Shown here one piece after another: positions 15,996 through 24,678 of a stretch of 64,000 bases of DNA; positions within the stretch are counted from its first letter, which is position 1; each line of letters opens with the position of its first letter. Location of the stretch: the NCBI RefSeq assembly GCF_001426925.1, contig NZ_LMFR01000020.1, forward strand, positions 1-64,000, read 5' to 3'. A program made the translations under genes and the position numbers. Under the pieces are notes generated by a model, which was not told the DNA's origin, did no database searches, and saw only the letters and a program-made list of their open reading frames with translations. The DNA is from Microbacterium sp. Root53 (GTDB taxonomy: Bacteria > Actinomycetota > Actinomycetes > Actinomycetales > Microbacteriaceae).

Positions 15996-17696
15996 TCAGC
16001 GCCCGAGGATGCGGTCGCGCACCTGGCGACGCAGCACCTTGCCGATCAGCGAGCGCGGCAGGTCATCCATCACGACGATCCGTCGCGGCACCTTGTACGC
16101 GGCCAGATGCAGGCGGCAGAAGTCGCGGAGCGCGTCGGGCTCGATGGCCGCGCCGTCGCGCAGGACCACGGCCGCCGCCACGGCCTCGCCGCCCTCGCCG
16201 CGGGGCACGGCCACGACCGCGGCCGCGGAGACGTCGGGGTGAGACTCGAGCGTCTGCTCGACCTCGGTCGGCGAGACGTTGAACCCGCCCGTGATGATCA
16301 GCTCCTTGAGCCGGTCGACGATCGTCACGAACCCGTCCGGCGACACGGTCGCGACGTCGCCGGCGCGCAGCCAGCCGTCCGGCAGGAGGGCGGCGGCCGT
16401 CTCGTCGGGACGCCGCCAGTAGCCCCGGAACACCTGCGGGCCGCGCACGAGCAGCTCGCCGGGCTCGCCCGGAGGCACGTCCTTCGCGGGATCGTCGGTG
16501 TCGACCACCCGGATCTCGGTGCTCGGGAAGGGGACGCCGACCGTGCCGGGCCGGCGGGTCGGCCCCATGGGATTGCCGAGCGCGACCGGCGAGCTCTCGG
16601 TCATCCCGTACCCCTCGACCAGCAGGCCGCCCGACGCGTCCTCCCAGCGGTCCACGGTGGCCACCGGCAGGCTCATCGCGCCGGAGATCGCGAACCGGAT
16701 GCTCGTGACGTCGATCCTGCCGTGCGCCGCGGCCCGCGCCAGCGCGTCGTAGATCGGGGGGACGGCCGGGAGGAACGTGGGCGGGCTCTTGCGCGCCGCC
16801 TGGGCGACGAGGTCGACGTCGAAGGTCGGGAACAGGACGAGCCTCGCCCCGATGCTCAGGGCGAACGTCAGGCACAGCGTCATGCCGTACGCGTGGAAGA
16901 GCGGCAGAACCCCGTAGAACGTCTCGGCGCCCTGCCGCAGCCCGGGCACCCACGCCTCGCCCTGCATCGCGTTCGCGCGGAGGTTGCGGTGCGTGAGCAT
17001 GGCGCCCTTCGGGGTGCCCGTCGTGCCGCTCGTGTACTGCAGCAGCGCGATGTCGTCCAGGCCCGGGCCGGGTACGCGGCGCGGCAGGCGCCGGCCGCCC
17101 GTGAGGTCCGCCCAGGTCAGCACGCGGCGGGCCTTCGGCTTCGCGGTCAGCTTCGCTCGCGCGTCGCGCGCCCTGCGGATCGGCAGCCGCAGGGCGAGCC
17201 GCTTGCCGAACGGCAGGGCCTCGGTCAGATCGACGCTCACGATCACGTCCGGGCGCACGTCCGACGGGAACTCCGCGACGGTGTCGTAGGCCTTGTCCCA
17301 CACGATCGCGTGGCGGGCGCCGTGGTCCTCGAACTGATGGCGCAGCTCCCGCGCCGTGTAGAGCGGGTTGTGCTCGACCACGATCGCGCCCAGCCGCAGC
17401 ACGGCGTAGAACGCGACGACGTGCTGCGGGCAGTTCGGCAGGACGATCGCCACGCGGTCGCCCTTCGTCACCCCGCGCCGCCGCAGCCCCTCGGCCGCCA
17501 TCGCGATCTCCCGCCCGAGCTCCCGGTACGTCGTGGTCGCGCCGAAGAACTCCAGTGCGGTGGCGCCCCGGTACCGCCGTACGCTCGCATCGAGCATCTC
17601 CGGCAGCGTCTGGGTGACCTCGCCGATCTCGGCCGGCACCTCCGGGGGATAGGCGGCGAGCCAGGGCTTCGACGCGTACGGGTGGGATGCGGTCAC
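15996..17696 (-). CDS. Long-chain fatty-acid-CoA ligase (AMP-forming)
   Basis: The 566-residue enzyme belongs to the ANL superfamily and forms acyl-CoA through an acyl-AMP. Motifs in order: the P-loop YTSGTTGTPKGAMLTH (A3), GYGMTESSPVA (A5), the WLRAGDVATVSPDGFVTIVD block (A7), RLKELIITGGFNV (A8) and the C-terminal GKVLRRQ with the adenylation lysine. Length and motifs match FadD proteins. GTG 17696 is preceded by GAGGAGG at a good distance. It stands alone. Substrate chain length cannot be inferred. Confidence 0.92.
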   Translation of the reverse strand: MTASHPYASKPWLAAYPPEVPAEIGEVTQTLPEMLDASVRRYRGATALEFFGATTTYRELGREIAMAAEGLRRRGVTKGDRVAIVLPNCPQHVVAFYAVLRLGAIVVEHNPLYTARELRHQFEDHGARHAIVWDKAYDTVAEFPSDVRPDVIVSVDLTEALPFGKRLALRLPIRRARDARAKLTAKPKARRVLTWADLTGGRRLPRRVPGPGLDDIALLQYTSGTTGTPKGAMLTHRNLRANAMQGEAWVPGLRQGAETFYGVLPLFHAYGMTLCLTFALSIGARLVLFPTFDVDLVAQAARKSPPTFLPAVPPIYDALARAAAHGRIDVTSIRFAISGAMSLPVATVDRWEDASGGLLVEGYGMTESSPVALGNPMGPTRRPGTVGVPFPSTEIRVVDTDDPAKDVPPGEPGELLVRGPQVFRGYWRRPDETAAALLPDGWLRAGDVATVSPDGFVTIVDRLKELIITGGFNVSPTEVEQTLESHPDVSAAAVVAVPRGEGGEAVAAAVVLRDGAAIEPDALRDFCRLHLAAYKVPRRIVVMDDLPRSLIGKVLRRQVRDRILGR

Positions 17697-17867
17697 GGGT
17701 CCTCCTCGGATCGGGGCGGGGTGGCACACACTACGGTGCCGCCTCATGCGATCGCTCGTGAGGGGGTTGACGCGCGGCCCGACCTCAGCGGAGGAGATCT
17801 CCGCGGATCCGGATGCTTCAGCCTCGGAACCTCCGAATCGGTGGATTCCTCCTCGCTCAGCGGCGTC

Positions 17868-18983
17868 CTAGTCTCCGGCCTCCTCGACCCGCGCGCCCCG
17901 GCGACTCCGCGCCGCGCGCAGGATCGCCCACACGATCAGCCAGGCCAGCCCGATCACGGCGAGCCAGGGGAGCAGGAAGCCCAGCGCGATCACGATGCCG
18001 TTCAGCGTGGCGAGCAGGCCGTTCCAGCCGGCCTCCAGGCCGTCCCCGAAGCCGGCCGGGTCGGGCTCGACCGGCGGCGCCTCCTCGGTCAGGGTGACCG
18101 AGAGCGTCGACATCGCCACCTGGCTCTCGTAGTACTCGAGCTGCTGCTCGAGCGACTCGAGCTCGGCCTGACGGGCCGAGAGCTGCGCCTCGACCTCGAC
18201 GAGGTCGGCCACGCTGCCGGACTGCTCCAGCAGCGCGGTGAGCCGCTCGACGGACGCCCGTGCGGCATCGATCCGGGCGCGCAGGTCGCGCGTGACGGTC
18301 GACACGTCCTCGGTGCCGACGCGGGTGCCGGTCACCTCGCCCACGTCGTCGAGCCGCGCCATGACGGCGTCGAGCCGATCCGCCGGGACCCGGATGGACA
18401 CCCAGCCGCCGTTCGGCGGCACCGGGATGTACTCGGTCACGACGCCGTCCTCGGTCGTGCGCGTCGCGTCCTCGCCGATCGACAGGCTCTCGACCCAGCC
18501 GTCGAACTCGGTCGCGAGCGCCGAGATCTCGTCGGCCGCGGCCGACACGTCGTCGACCACGATCGTCGCGCTGCCGGTGCGGATGACCTCGCGCGCGACC
18601 TCGCCGGCGTCGTCCGCGGCGCCCGGCCGGACCGCGCTGTCCTCGGCCGTCCCGGCGTCCGGTGCGGGCGCGCCCTCGGGGACAGCGCCCGACTCGCCAC
18701 CGCCGGACTCGGCGCCGTCGCGCGACAGGGTCACGCCGGAGTCCGCGCCGCTCCCGGCCCCGCCGATGCCCTGCAGCACGGCGGGGGAGATCACGGCCGC
18801 CACCGCCACGATGGCCGCCGCCGCGCCCACGCCCTGCCACACGCGGCGCCTCCGACGCGCGCCGGAGCGCACCTCGCGCCGCTCGCGGCCGATCGCGTCG
18901 AACACGCGGGTCTCGATCCGCGCGAGCGTCTCGTCGGACACCTCGGGCAGGACGTCGTCCCGCCGGGTCTCGTTCTCGCTCAT
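17868..18983 (-). CDS. DUF4349 membrane protein, probable partner of the sigma factor
   Basis: The 371-residue protein has a cytoplasmic N-terminus of about 50 residues rich in Arg, then a transmembrane helix (AAAAIVAVAAVISPAVL), then an Asp/Gly/Ala-rich linker. A DUF4349 domain follows (ATEFDGWVESLSI, GGWVSIRVPADRLDAVMARL) with a long coiled coil (SARQAELESLEQQLEYYES), and a second hydrophobic segment lies near the C-terminus. ATG 18983 overlaps the sigma-factor stop (ATGA). An anti-sigma-like role through the short cytoplasmic tail is inference from this arrangement; DUF4349 itself has no proven function. Confidence 0.8.
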   Translation of the reverse strand: MSENETRRDDVLPEVSDETLARIETRVFDAIGRERREVRSGARRRRRVWQGVGAAAAIVAVAAVISPAVLQGIGGAGSGADSGVTLSRDGAESGGGESGAVPEGAPAPDAGTAEDSAVRPGAADDAGEVAREVIRTGSATIVVDDVSAAADEISALATEFDGWVESLSIGEDATRTTEDGVVTEYIPVPPNGGWVSIRVPADRLDAVMARLDDVGEVTGTRVGTEDVSTVTRDLRARIDAARASVERLTALLEQSGSVADLVEVEAQLSARQAELESLEQQLEYYESQVAMSTLSVTLTEEAPPVEPDPAGFGDGLEAGWNGLLATLNGIVIALGFLLPWLAVIGLAWLIVWAILRAARSRRGARVEEAGD

Positions 18984-19534
18984 CGCGCTTCCTCCGTCTC
19001 TCTGGCGACGCCCCGCAGTCTGCTGCGGATGCGGGAGAGACGATTCCGGACGACCCCGTGCGCGACGCCGAGCTCGTCGGCGGCCGCCTGATACGCGTAG
19101 CCCTCGCCGATGCAGAGCCGGAAGATGCGCTGGTCGATGGGGCTCAGGCCCTCGACCTCGCGGAGGATCCGGTCGGCGAGGTCGGCGTCGATCACCTGCT
19201 GCAGCACGTCGGCGTCGAGGTCGGGCTGGCGCTCGTCGAGCGCGTCGGCCTCGGCCCGGCGCCGCGCCCGCAGCCGGTTGGCGGCCTGGAAGCGGCAGAT
19301 GGTCGCGAGCCACGGCAGCAGCGAGTCGCCCGCGAGCTCGAGGCCGCGGAGCTTGCGCCACGCCACCACGAACGTCTCCTGCGTGACGTCCTCGGCGTCG
19401 GCCGCGGAGCGCAGCAGGCCGTGCGCGATCCAGTAGACGGGCCGCGCGTGCCGCCGGTACAGCAGCCGGAACGCGTGCTCCATCCCGTCCGCCGCCCGCG
19501 CGACGAGCTCGGCGTCGCTCATGGTGTCGCTCAT
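18980..19534 (-). CDS. ECF-type RNA polymerase sigma factor
   Basis: The 184-residue protein has sigma region 2 (about residues 25-90: AFRLLYRRHARPVYW, DAEDVTQETFVVAWRKL) and region 4 (about 125-175: LSPIDQRIFRLCIGEGYAYQ, ELGVAHGVVRNRLSRIR). Both parts are typical of ECF (sigma-70 family) factors. It is followed by the membrane DUF4349 gene with a 4-bp overlap. The start could be ATG 19534 or ATG 19522; neither has a strong ribosome-binding site, so the N-terminus is uncertain by 4 residues. Signal and regulon unknown. Confidence 0.88.
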   Translation of the reverse strand: MSDTMSDAELVARAADGMEHAFRLLYRRHARPVYWIAHGLLRSAADAEDVTQETFVVAWRKLRGLELAGDSLLPWLATICRFQAANRLRARRRAEADALDERQPDLDADVLQQVIDADLADRILREVEGLSPIDQRIFRLCIGEGYAYQAAADELGVAHGVVRNRLSRIRSRLRGVARETEEAR

Positions 19535-19675
19535 CGCACCGCCATCCGGTCCCGGCGCCCGGCGGGCGCCTGTGTCGTCTCTCACCCTGTCAGTGTCCGG
19601 ATGCCGCCGATCGTCTCGGTTCCGTATCGGATCGGCGCGCATCGGCGGCGCGGGCGGCCGGGTATCCTGGAGACG

Positions 19676-19783
19676 CGAGAGGGAGTATCCCGGCAACGCG
19701 CGCTCGTCATCACGGATCTCGACGGTGGGATCCCGGGCCCGCACCGCACGCGCCTCGGGCGCAGCGCGGGGGAGAGACTCTCG
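19676..19783 (+). ncRNA. yybP-ykoY family (Mn2+) riboswitch candidate upstream of a TerC gene
   Basis: A closing stem CGAGAG (19676-19681) pairs with CTCTCG (19778-19783). On its inner side are GGAGTA (19682-19687) and GGGGAGAGA (about 19769-19777), the paired conserved strings of the yybP-ykoY family, with CGTCATCACGG (about 19705-19715) and GACGGTGGGATCCCGGG between them. A TATCCT box at 19663-19668 could be the promoter -10. The gene downstream encodes a TerC-family membrane protein, a known class of target (E. coli alx). A covariance search was not possible; the call rests on motifs and context. The 43 bases to the start codon hold GGCC repeats that could sequester the ribosome-binding site. 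Confidence 0.72.
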
Positions 19784-19826
19784 ACGCATCCCCGTGCCTG
19801 CTGAAGGCCGTATCGAAAGGCCCTGA

Positions 19827-20825
19827 ATGGACCTCGCTCTGCCCGTGTGGTTCGAGGTCGGCTCGCTCGTCGTGCTGACCGCGATCCTGATCCTCGACCT
19901 GCTTCTCATCCTGAAGCGGCCGCACATCCCCTCCACGAAGGAGTCGACCCTCTGGGTCGTCTTCTACATCGTGCTCGCGCTGATCTTCGCGGTGCTGATG
20001 TGGGTGTTCGCCGGCGCGACGCCCGCGCAGGAGTTCCTGCTCGGCTGGATGACCGAGTACAGCCTGTCGATCGACAACCTGTTCGTCTTCGTGCTGATCA
20101 TGACCCAGTTCGCGGTGCCCCGGAAGCTCCAGCAGGAGGTGCTGATGGTGGGCATCATCATCGCGCTCGTGCTGCGCGGTGCGTTCATCCTGCTGGGTGC
20201 GGCCCTGATCGAGAACTTCTCCTGGATCTTCTACGTCTTCGGCGCGTTCCTCGTGTACACGGCGATCCGCCAGGCGATGCCCGAGAAGCTCGAGGAGGAC
20301 GAGAAGCAGGAGACCGTGATCGTCCGGTTCCTCCGCCGCTTCGTCGACATCAGCGACCACTACGACGGCGCCAAGCTGCGCACCGTGGTGGACGGCAAGC
20401 GCCACTTCACCCCGATGCTGCTCGTCTTCGTCGCGATCGGCGTGACCGACCTGATGTTCGCGATCGACTCGATCCCGGCGATCTACGGCCTCACGCAGAG
20501 CCCGTTCATCGTGTTCACGGCGAACATCTTCGCCCTCATGGGCCTCCGCCAGCTCTACTTCCTGCTGGGCGACCTGCTCGAGAAGCTGCGCTACCTGCAC
20601 TACGGCGTGGCGTTCATCCTGGCGTTCATCGGCGTGAAGCTGTTCCTGCACGCGATGCACGTCAACGAGCTCCCGTTCATCAACGGCGGCCACCACATCG
20701 AGTGGGCGCCCGAGATCAACAACTGGGTCTCGCTCGGCGTGATCGTCGCGTCCATGGCCGTGGCCACCGTCGCGAGCCTCATCGCCTCGTCGCGCGAGAA
20801 GCGCACGGAGTCGATCCAGCGCTGA
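19827..20825 (+). CDS. TerC-family integral membrane protein
   Basis: The 332-residue polytopic protein has the TerC/Alx family hallmarks: SLSIDNLFVFVLIM, an EN-containing segment (ALIENFSWIFYVFGAFLVYTA) and DLMFAIDSIPAIYGLT. These acidic membrane motifs suggest divalent metal binding. Family members are linked to Mn2+ export and co-translocational metalation of exported enzymes. The upstream riboswitch candidate supports a manganese role here. The start ATG 19827 follows AAAGG. A strong hairpin terminator lies 38 bp after the stop. Confidence 0.9.
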   Translation: MDLALPVWFEVGSLVVLTAILILDLLLILKRPHIPSTKESTLWVVFYIVLALIFAVLMWVFAGATPAQEFLLGWMTEYSLSIDNLFVFVLIMTQFAVPRKLQQEVLMVGIIIALVLRGAFILLGAALIENFSWIFYVFGAFLVYTAIRQAMPEKLEEDEKQETVIVRFLRRFVDISDHYDGAKLRTVVDGKRHFTPMLLVFVAIGVTDLMFAIDSIPAIYGLTQSPFIVFTANIFALMGLRQLYFLLGDLLEKLRYLHYGVAFILAFIGVKLFLHAMHVNELPFINGGHHIEWAPEINNWVSLGVIVASMAVATVASLIASSREKRTESIQR

Positions 20826-20863
20826 CGTCGGCCGGCTCGAGCCGGTCGCATGAGCGATCTGAC

Positions 20864-20908
20864 ACGCGGCGCGGGGATCTGCTGAGAGAGCGGATCTCCG
20901 CGCCGCGT
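20864..20908 (+). terminator. Intrinsic terminator after the TerC gene
   Basis: A 16-bp stem with one G-U pair (20864-20879 with 20893-20908; ACGCGGCGCGGGGATC and near complement) and a 13-base loop, located between the TerC gene and the leucine leader. Confidence 0.75.
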
Positions 20909-20956
20909 CCGTCTGTGCACTCTGCGCGCGAAACGTCCCCTCTGCGTGCAGGATGT

Positions 20957-20962
20957 TACGCT
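20957..20962 (+). promoter_or_regulatory. -10 box of the leu leader (leaderless)
   Basis: TACGCT ends 6 nt before the leader-peptide ATG at 20969. The identical hexamer and spacing precede thiL. Confidence 0.5.
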
Positions 20963-20968
20963 GGAGAC

Positions 20969-21022
20969 ATGCGGTTCGCGGGCCTCCTTCTTCTTCTGCG
21001 CCGCGACGGGAATCTGCTCTAG
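20969..21022 (+). CDS. leuL: Leucine leader peptide for leuCD attenuation
   Basis: A 17-codon reading frame MRFAGLLLLLRRDGNLL ends in TAG 61 bases before leuC. Five consecutive leucine codons (CTC, three CTT, CTG), plus two more at the end, make it a classic amino-acid leader peptide. CTT and the run of leucines are rare in this GC-rich genome. Starved ribosomes would stall on the run and change the folding of the downstream RNA. It has a TACGCT box 6 nt upstream, so transcription and translation would start together. Confidence 0.8.
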   Translation: MRFAGLLLLLRRDGNLL

Positions 21023-21064
21023 GCCTTCCCCGTCGCGGAGTTCGTCGAGGCCGACATCCGACGA
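21001..21064 (+). promoter_or_regulatory. Attenuator hairpins upstream of leuC
   Basis: A perfect 10-bp inverted repeat, CCGCGACGGG (21001-21010) and CCCGTCGCGG (21029-21038), starts inside the leader peptide. A second hairpin, TCGTCG (21042-21047) with CGACGA (21059-21064), follows. The CGTCG of the first 3' arm can also pair with the second 3' arm. A ribosome stalled on the Leu run would cover the first arm and free the 3' arm, giving a leucine-dependent switch. No U-run follows the second hairpin, so control could be at transcription termination or at translation; AAGGAG of leuC is just downstream. Confidence 0.6.
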
Positions 21065-21082
21065 CGCAAGGAGAAAGACCCC

Positions 21083-22588
21083 ATGAGCACCACCGAATTC
21101 CCCGCCGATCCGGCCGCCATCCCGGACCGCCCTCGCACGCTCGCCGAGAAGGTGTGGGACGACCACCTGGTCGTCAAGGGCGAGGACGGCCAGCCCGATC
21201 TGATCTACATCGACCTGCACCTGGTCCACGAGGTCACGAGCCCGCAGGCGTTCGACGGCCTGCGCGCCGAGGGGCGCCCCGTGCGCCGTCTCGACCTGAC
21301 GATCGCGACCGAGGACCACAACACCCCGACGATCGACATCGACAAGCCGATCGCCGACCTCACCAGCCGCACCCAGATCGAGACGCTGCGCCGCAACGCC
21401 GAGGAGTTCGGCGTCCGCATCCACTCGCTGGGCGACAAGGAGCAGGGCATCGTCCACGTCGTCGGCCCGCAGCTGGGGCTGACGATGCCGGGCATCACGG
21501 TCGTGTGCGGCGACAGCCACACCTCGACGCACGGCGCGTTCGGCGCCATGGCGTTCGGCATCGGCACGAGCGAGGTCGAGCACGTCCTGGCGACGCAGAC
21601 GCTGCCGCTGAAGCCGTTCAAGACCATGGCGATCACGGTCGAGGGCGAGCTGAAGCCCGGTGTGACGGCCAAGGACATCATCCTGGCCGTGATCGCGAAG
21701 ATCGGCACGGGCGGCGGCCAGGGCTACGTCCTGGAGTACCGCGGCAGCGCCATCCGCTCGCTCTCGATGGAGGGCCGGATGACGATCTGCAACATGTCGA
21801 TCGAGGCCGGCGCCCGTGCGGGCATGGTCGCGCCCGACGACATCACGTTCGAGTACCTGAAGGGCCGCCCGCACGCCCCGCAGGGTCAGGACTGGGACGA
21901 CGCGGTCGCGTACTGGCGCACGCTGCCCACCGACGAGGGCGCCGTGTTCGACGCCGAGGTGTTCATCGACGCGAACGAGCTGGAGCCGTTCGTCACGTGG
22001 GGCACCAACCCGGGGCAGGGCGTGTCGCTGAGCGACGCCGTGCCGGCTCCCGAGTCGTTCACCGACCCGAACGAGCGCGCGGCCGCCGAGCGGGCGCTGC
22101 AGTACATGGACCTGACTCCGGGCACCCCCATGAAGGAGGTGCCGGTCGACGCGGTCTTCATGGGCTCGTGCACCAACAGCCGGATCGAGGACCTGCGCGC
22201 GTTCGCGTCGGTCATCAAGGGCCGCAGAAAGGCCGAGGGCGTGCGCGTCATGGTCGTGCCGGGCTCGGCCCGCGTGCGCCTGGAGGCGGAGGCCGAGGGC
22301 ATCGACAAGATCGTCACGGAGTTCGGCGGGGAGTGGCGCTTCGCCGGCTGCTCGATGTGCCTGGGCATGAACCCCGACCAGCTGGCTCCGGGGGAGCGCT
22401 GCGCCTCGACCAGCAACCGAAACTTCGAGGGCCGGCAGGGCAAGGGCGGCCGCACCCACCTGGTGTCCCCGCTCGTCGCCGCGGCCACCGCGGTGCGGGG
22501 CACGCTGTCCAGCCCCTCCGACCTGGAGCCGGTCGACGGCGCCGAGGTCGCCATGACGCAGTTCGCGCAGACCGGGGCGGAGGCCTGA
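21083..22588 (+). CDS. leuC: 3-isopropylmalate dehydratase large subunit
   Basis: The 501-residue protein is the [4Fe-4S] subunit of isopropylmalate isomerase, which converts 2- to 3-isopropylmalate in leucine synthesis. Three cluster cysteines are seen: Cys363 in GSCTNSR and Cys423/Cys426 in [10 protein letters not shown]. The N-terminal [20 protein letters not shown] and [12 protein letters not shown] motifs are typical of LeuC/aconitase enzymes. It begins at ATG 21083 after AAGGAG, downstream of the leucine leader, and is followed after 1 bp by leuD. Confidence 0.97.
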   Translation: MSTTEFPADPAAIPDRPRTLAEKVWDDHLVVKGEDGQPDLIYIDLHLVHEVTSPQAFDGLRAEGRPVRRLDLTIATEDHNTPTIDIDKPIADLTSRTQIETLRRNAEEFGVRIHSLGDKEQGIVHVVGPQLGLTMPGITVVCGDSHTSTHGAFGAMAFGIGTSEVEHVLATQTLPLKPFKTMAITVEGELKPGVTAKDIILAVIAKIGTGGGQGYVLEYRGSAIRSLSMEGRMTICNMSIEAGARAGMVAPDDITFEYLKGRPHAPQGQDWDDAVAYWRTLPTDEGAVFDAEVFIDANELEPFVTWGTNPGQGVSLSDAVPAPESFTDPNERAAAERALQYMDLTPGTPMKEVPVDAVFMGSCTNSRIEDLRAFASVIKGRRKAEGVRVMVVPGSARVRLEAEAEGIDKIVTEFGGEWRFAGCSMCLGMNPDQLAPGERCASTSNRNFEGRQGKGGRTHLVSPLVAAATAVRGTLSSPSDLEPVDGAEVAMTQFAQTGAEA

Positions 22589-22589
22589 C

Positions 22590-23186
22590 ATGGAGAAGTT
22601 CACGACGCACACCGGTGTCGCCGCGCCCCTGAAGCGCTCGAACGTCGACACCGACCAGATCATCCCGGCCGTCTACCTGAAGCGCGTCACCAAGACGGGC
22701 TTCGAGGACGCGCTGTTCGCGGGCTGGCGGCAGGATCCCGAGTTCGTCCTGAACCAGGAGCCGTTCCGCGCGGCGTCCATCCTGGTGGCCGGCCCGGACT
22801 TCGGCACCGGCTCGAGCCGCGAGCACGCCGTGTGGGCGCTGCGCGACTACGGCTTCAAGGTCGTGCTGAGCCCCCGCTTCGCGGACATCTTCCGCGGCAA
22901 CTCGGGCAAGCAGGGCCTGCTCACGGGCGTGATCGCCGAGGACGACCTGGAGCGCTTCTGGGCCGCGATCGACGCGCAGCCGGGCGTCGAGATGACGGTC
23001 GACCTGGTGGCGCGAACCGCCACTGTCGGGGACTTCACGGCCGGTTTCGACATCGACGATTACACTAGGTGGCGGCTCCTCGAAGGGCTCGACGACATCG
23101 GGCTCACGCTGCGCAACGAGGACAGGATCGCGCAGTTCGAGGCCCGCCGCGAGGCGTGGAGGCCCCGGACCATCCCGGTCCTGTGA
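22590..23186 (+). CDS. leuD: 3-isopropylmalate dehydratase small subunit
   Basis: The 198-residue swivel-domain subunit pairs with LeuC. Motifs [15 protein letters not shown] near the start and [17 protein letters not shown] in the middle shape the substrate pocket, and [15 protein letters not shown] is also conserved. ATG 22590 begins one base after the leuC stop. The length is normal for LeuD. A small CGGGGC-AACC-GCCCCG hairpin follows at about 23191-23206 but is too weak to call a terminator. Confidence 0.96.
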   Translation: MEKFTTHTGVAAPLKRSNVDTDQIIPAVYLKRVTKTGFEDALFAGWRQDPEFVLNQEPFRAASILVAGPDFGTGSSREHAVWALRDYGFKVVLSPRFADIFRGNSGKQGLLTGVIAEDDLERFWAAIDAQPGVEMTVDLVARTATVGDFTAGFDIDDYTRWRLLEGLDDIGLTLRNEDRIAQFEARREAWRPRTIPVL

Positions 23187-23299
23187 CCTCGGGGCAACCG
23201 CCCCGCGACGATCGTCAGCACCCCCGGGCGCCGAGGATCCGGCCCGCCTCGTGACCGAATGCGGCTCGTGCCGCGAAGACCCTAGTGAGGCACCACCAC

Positions 23300-24667
23300 A
23301 TGACACTTCTCGGCGACGCGCATACTCCCGGAACCCCGGCCCCTCTGGCCGGTGAAGTGCTCGAGATCCGCGGCGGCCGGCCTCTGAAGGGTCAGGTCGA
23401 CGTGCGCGGGGCCAAGAACCTCGCGACCAAGGCCATGGTCGCGTCGCTGCTGGGCGAGACGCCCAGCGTGCTGCGCGACGTGCCGGCGATCCGCGACGTC
23501 GAGGTGGTGCGCTCGCTGCTCGAGGTGCACGGCGTGCACGTGAGCGAGGGCGAGGAGCCCGGCTCGCTCGTGCTCGACCCGGCCGACGCCAAGTCGGCGA
23601 ATTTCGAGGAGATCGACGCGCACGCCGGCTCGTCGCGCATCCCGATCCTGTTCTGCGGCCCGCTGCTGCACCTGCTGGGTCAGGCGTTCATCCCCGACCT
23701 CGGCGGGTGCCGCATCGGCGACCGCCCGATCGACTTCCACCTCGACGCGCTGCGCCGCTTCGGCGCGATCGTCGACAAGCAGCCCAGCGGCATCCGCCTG
23801 TCGGCGCCCGAGGGTCTGCACGGCGCGAACATCGAGCTGCCGTACCCGAGCGTCGGCGCCACGGAGCAGGTGCTGCTCACGGCCGTGCGCGCCAAGGGCG
23901 TCACCGAGCTGCGCAACGCCGCGATCGAGCCCGAGATCATGGACCTGATCGGCGTGCTGCAGAAGATGGGCGCGATCATCTCCTACGAGCCCAACCGGGT
24001 CATCTTCATCGAGGGCGTGGACGAGCTGCGGGGCTACGACCACCGCTCGCTGTTCGACCGCAACGAGGCCGCGTCGTGGGCGTGCGCGGCGCTGGCCACC
24101 GACGGCGACATCTTCGTCAAGGGCGCCCGCCAGTACGAGATGCTCACGTTCCTGAACGTGTACCGCAAGGTCGGAGGCGACTTCGACATCACCGACGACG
24201 GCATCCGCTTCCGTCGCGGCAGCGCGCCGCTCAAGCCCGTCATCGTCGAGACCGACGTGCACCCCGGCTTCATGACCGACTGGCAGCAGCCGCTCATCGT
24301 CGCCCTGACGCAGGCCAACGGCCAGTCGATCGTCCACGAGACCGTGTACGAGAACCGCCTGGGCTTCACGCACGCGCTGAACCAGATGGGCGCCGACATC
24401 GTCGTGCACCCCAAGGGCCTCGACGGCCCCTACCGTCGTGTGCCGCGCCGCGAGCTCGAGCAGGCGGCCGTCATCAACGGCCCGACGCCGCTGCACGCCG
24501 CGGACATCGTCGTGCCCGACCTGCGCGGCGGCTACGCGTACGTCATCGCGGCCCTCGCGGCCGAGGGGACGTCGCGCGTCTCGGGCGTCGGCATCATCAG
24601 CCGCGGCTACGAGAAGTTCTTCGACAAGCTCACGGCGCTCGGCGCCGACTTCGACGTCGTCGGCTGA
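23300..24667 (+). CDS. murA: UDP-N-acetylglucosamine 1-carboxyvinyltransferase
   Basis: The 455-residue EPT-fold enzyme transfers enolpyruvate from PEP to UDP-GlcNAc in the first committed step of peptidoglycan synthesis. VDVRGAKNLATKAMVAS is the N-terminal substrate loop and Cys137 in GGCRIGDRPID is the catalytic, fosfomycin-target cysteine. TDVHPGFMTDWQQP and DLRGGYAYVIAAL are further markers. The start is set at ATG 23300 with GAGG about 10 nt upstream; an in-frame GTG at 23285 would add 5 residues. It leads a run of murA, plsC, gpsA and ddlA. Confidence 0.96.
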   Translation: MTLLGDAHTPGTPAPLAGEVLEIRGGRPLKGQVDVRGAKNLATKAMVASLLGETPSVLRDVPAIRDVEVVRSLLEVHGVHVSEGEEPGSLVLDPADAKSANFEEIDAHAGSSRIPILFCGPLLHLLGQAFIPDLGGCRIGDRPIDFHLDALRRFGAIVDKQPSGIRLSAPEGLHGANIELPYPSVGATEQVLLTAVRAKGVTELRNAAIEPEIMDLIGVLQKMGAIISYEPNRVIFIEGVDELRGYDHRSLFDRNEAASWACAALATDGDIFVKGARQYEMLTFLNVYRKVGGDFDITDDGIRFRRGSAPLKPVIVETDVHPGFMTDWQQPLIVALTQANGQSIVHETVYENRLGFTHALNQMGADIVVHPKGLDGPYRRVPRRELEQAAVINGPTPLHAADIVVPDLRGGYAYVIAALAAEGTSRVSGVGIISRGYEKFFDKLTALGADFDVVG

Positions 24668-24678
24668 GCGGGGCGGGG

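Noticed and set aside
15825..19091. A 1088-codon plus-strand open frame
   Set aside because: It runs across the tRNA-Glu gene and the terminators and is antisense to the acyl-CoA ligase and DUF4349 genes; low-complexity Arg/His/Asp sequence typical of GC-rich shadow frames.
23189..23206. Small hairpin after leuD
   Set aside because: Only 6 bp with no T-run; insufficient for a terminator call.
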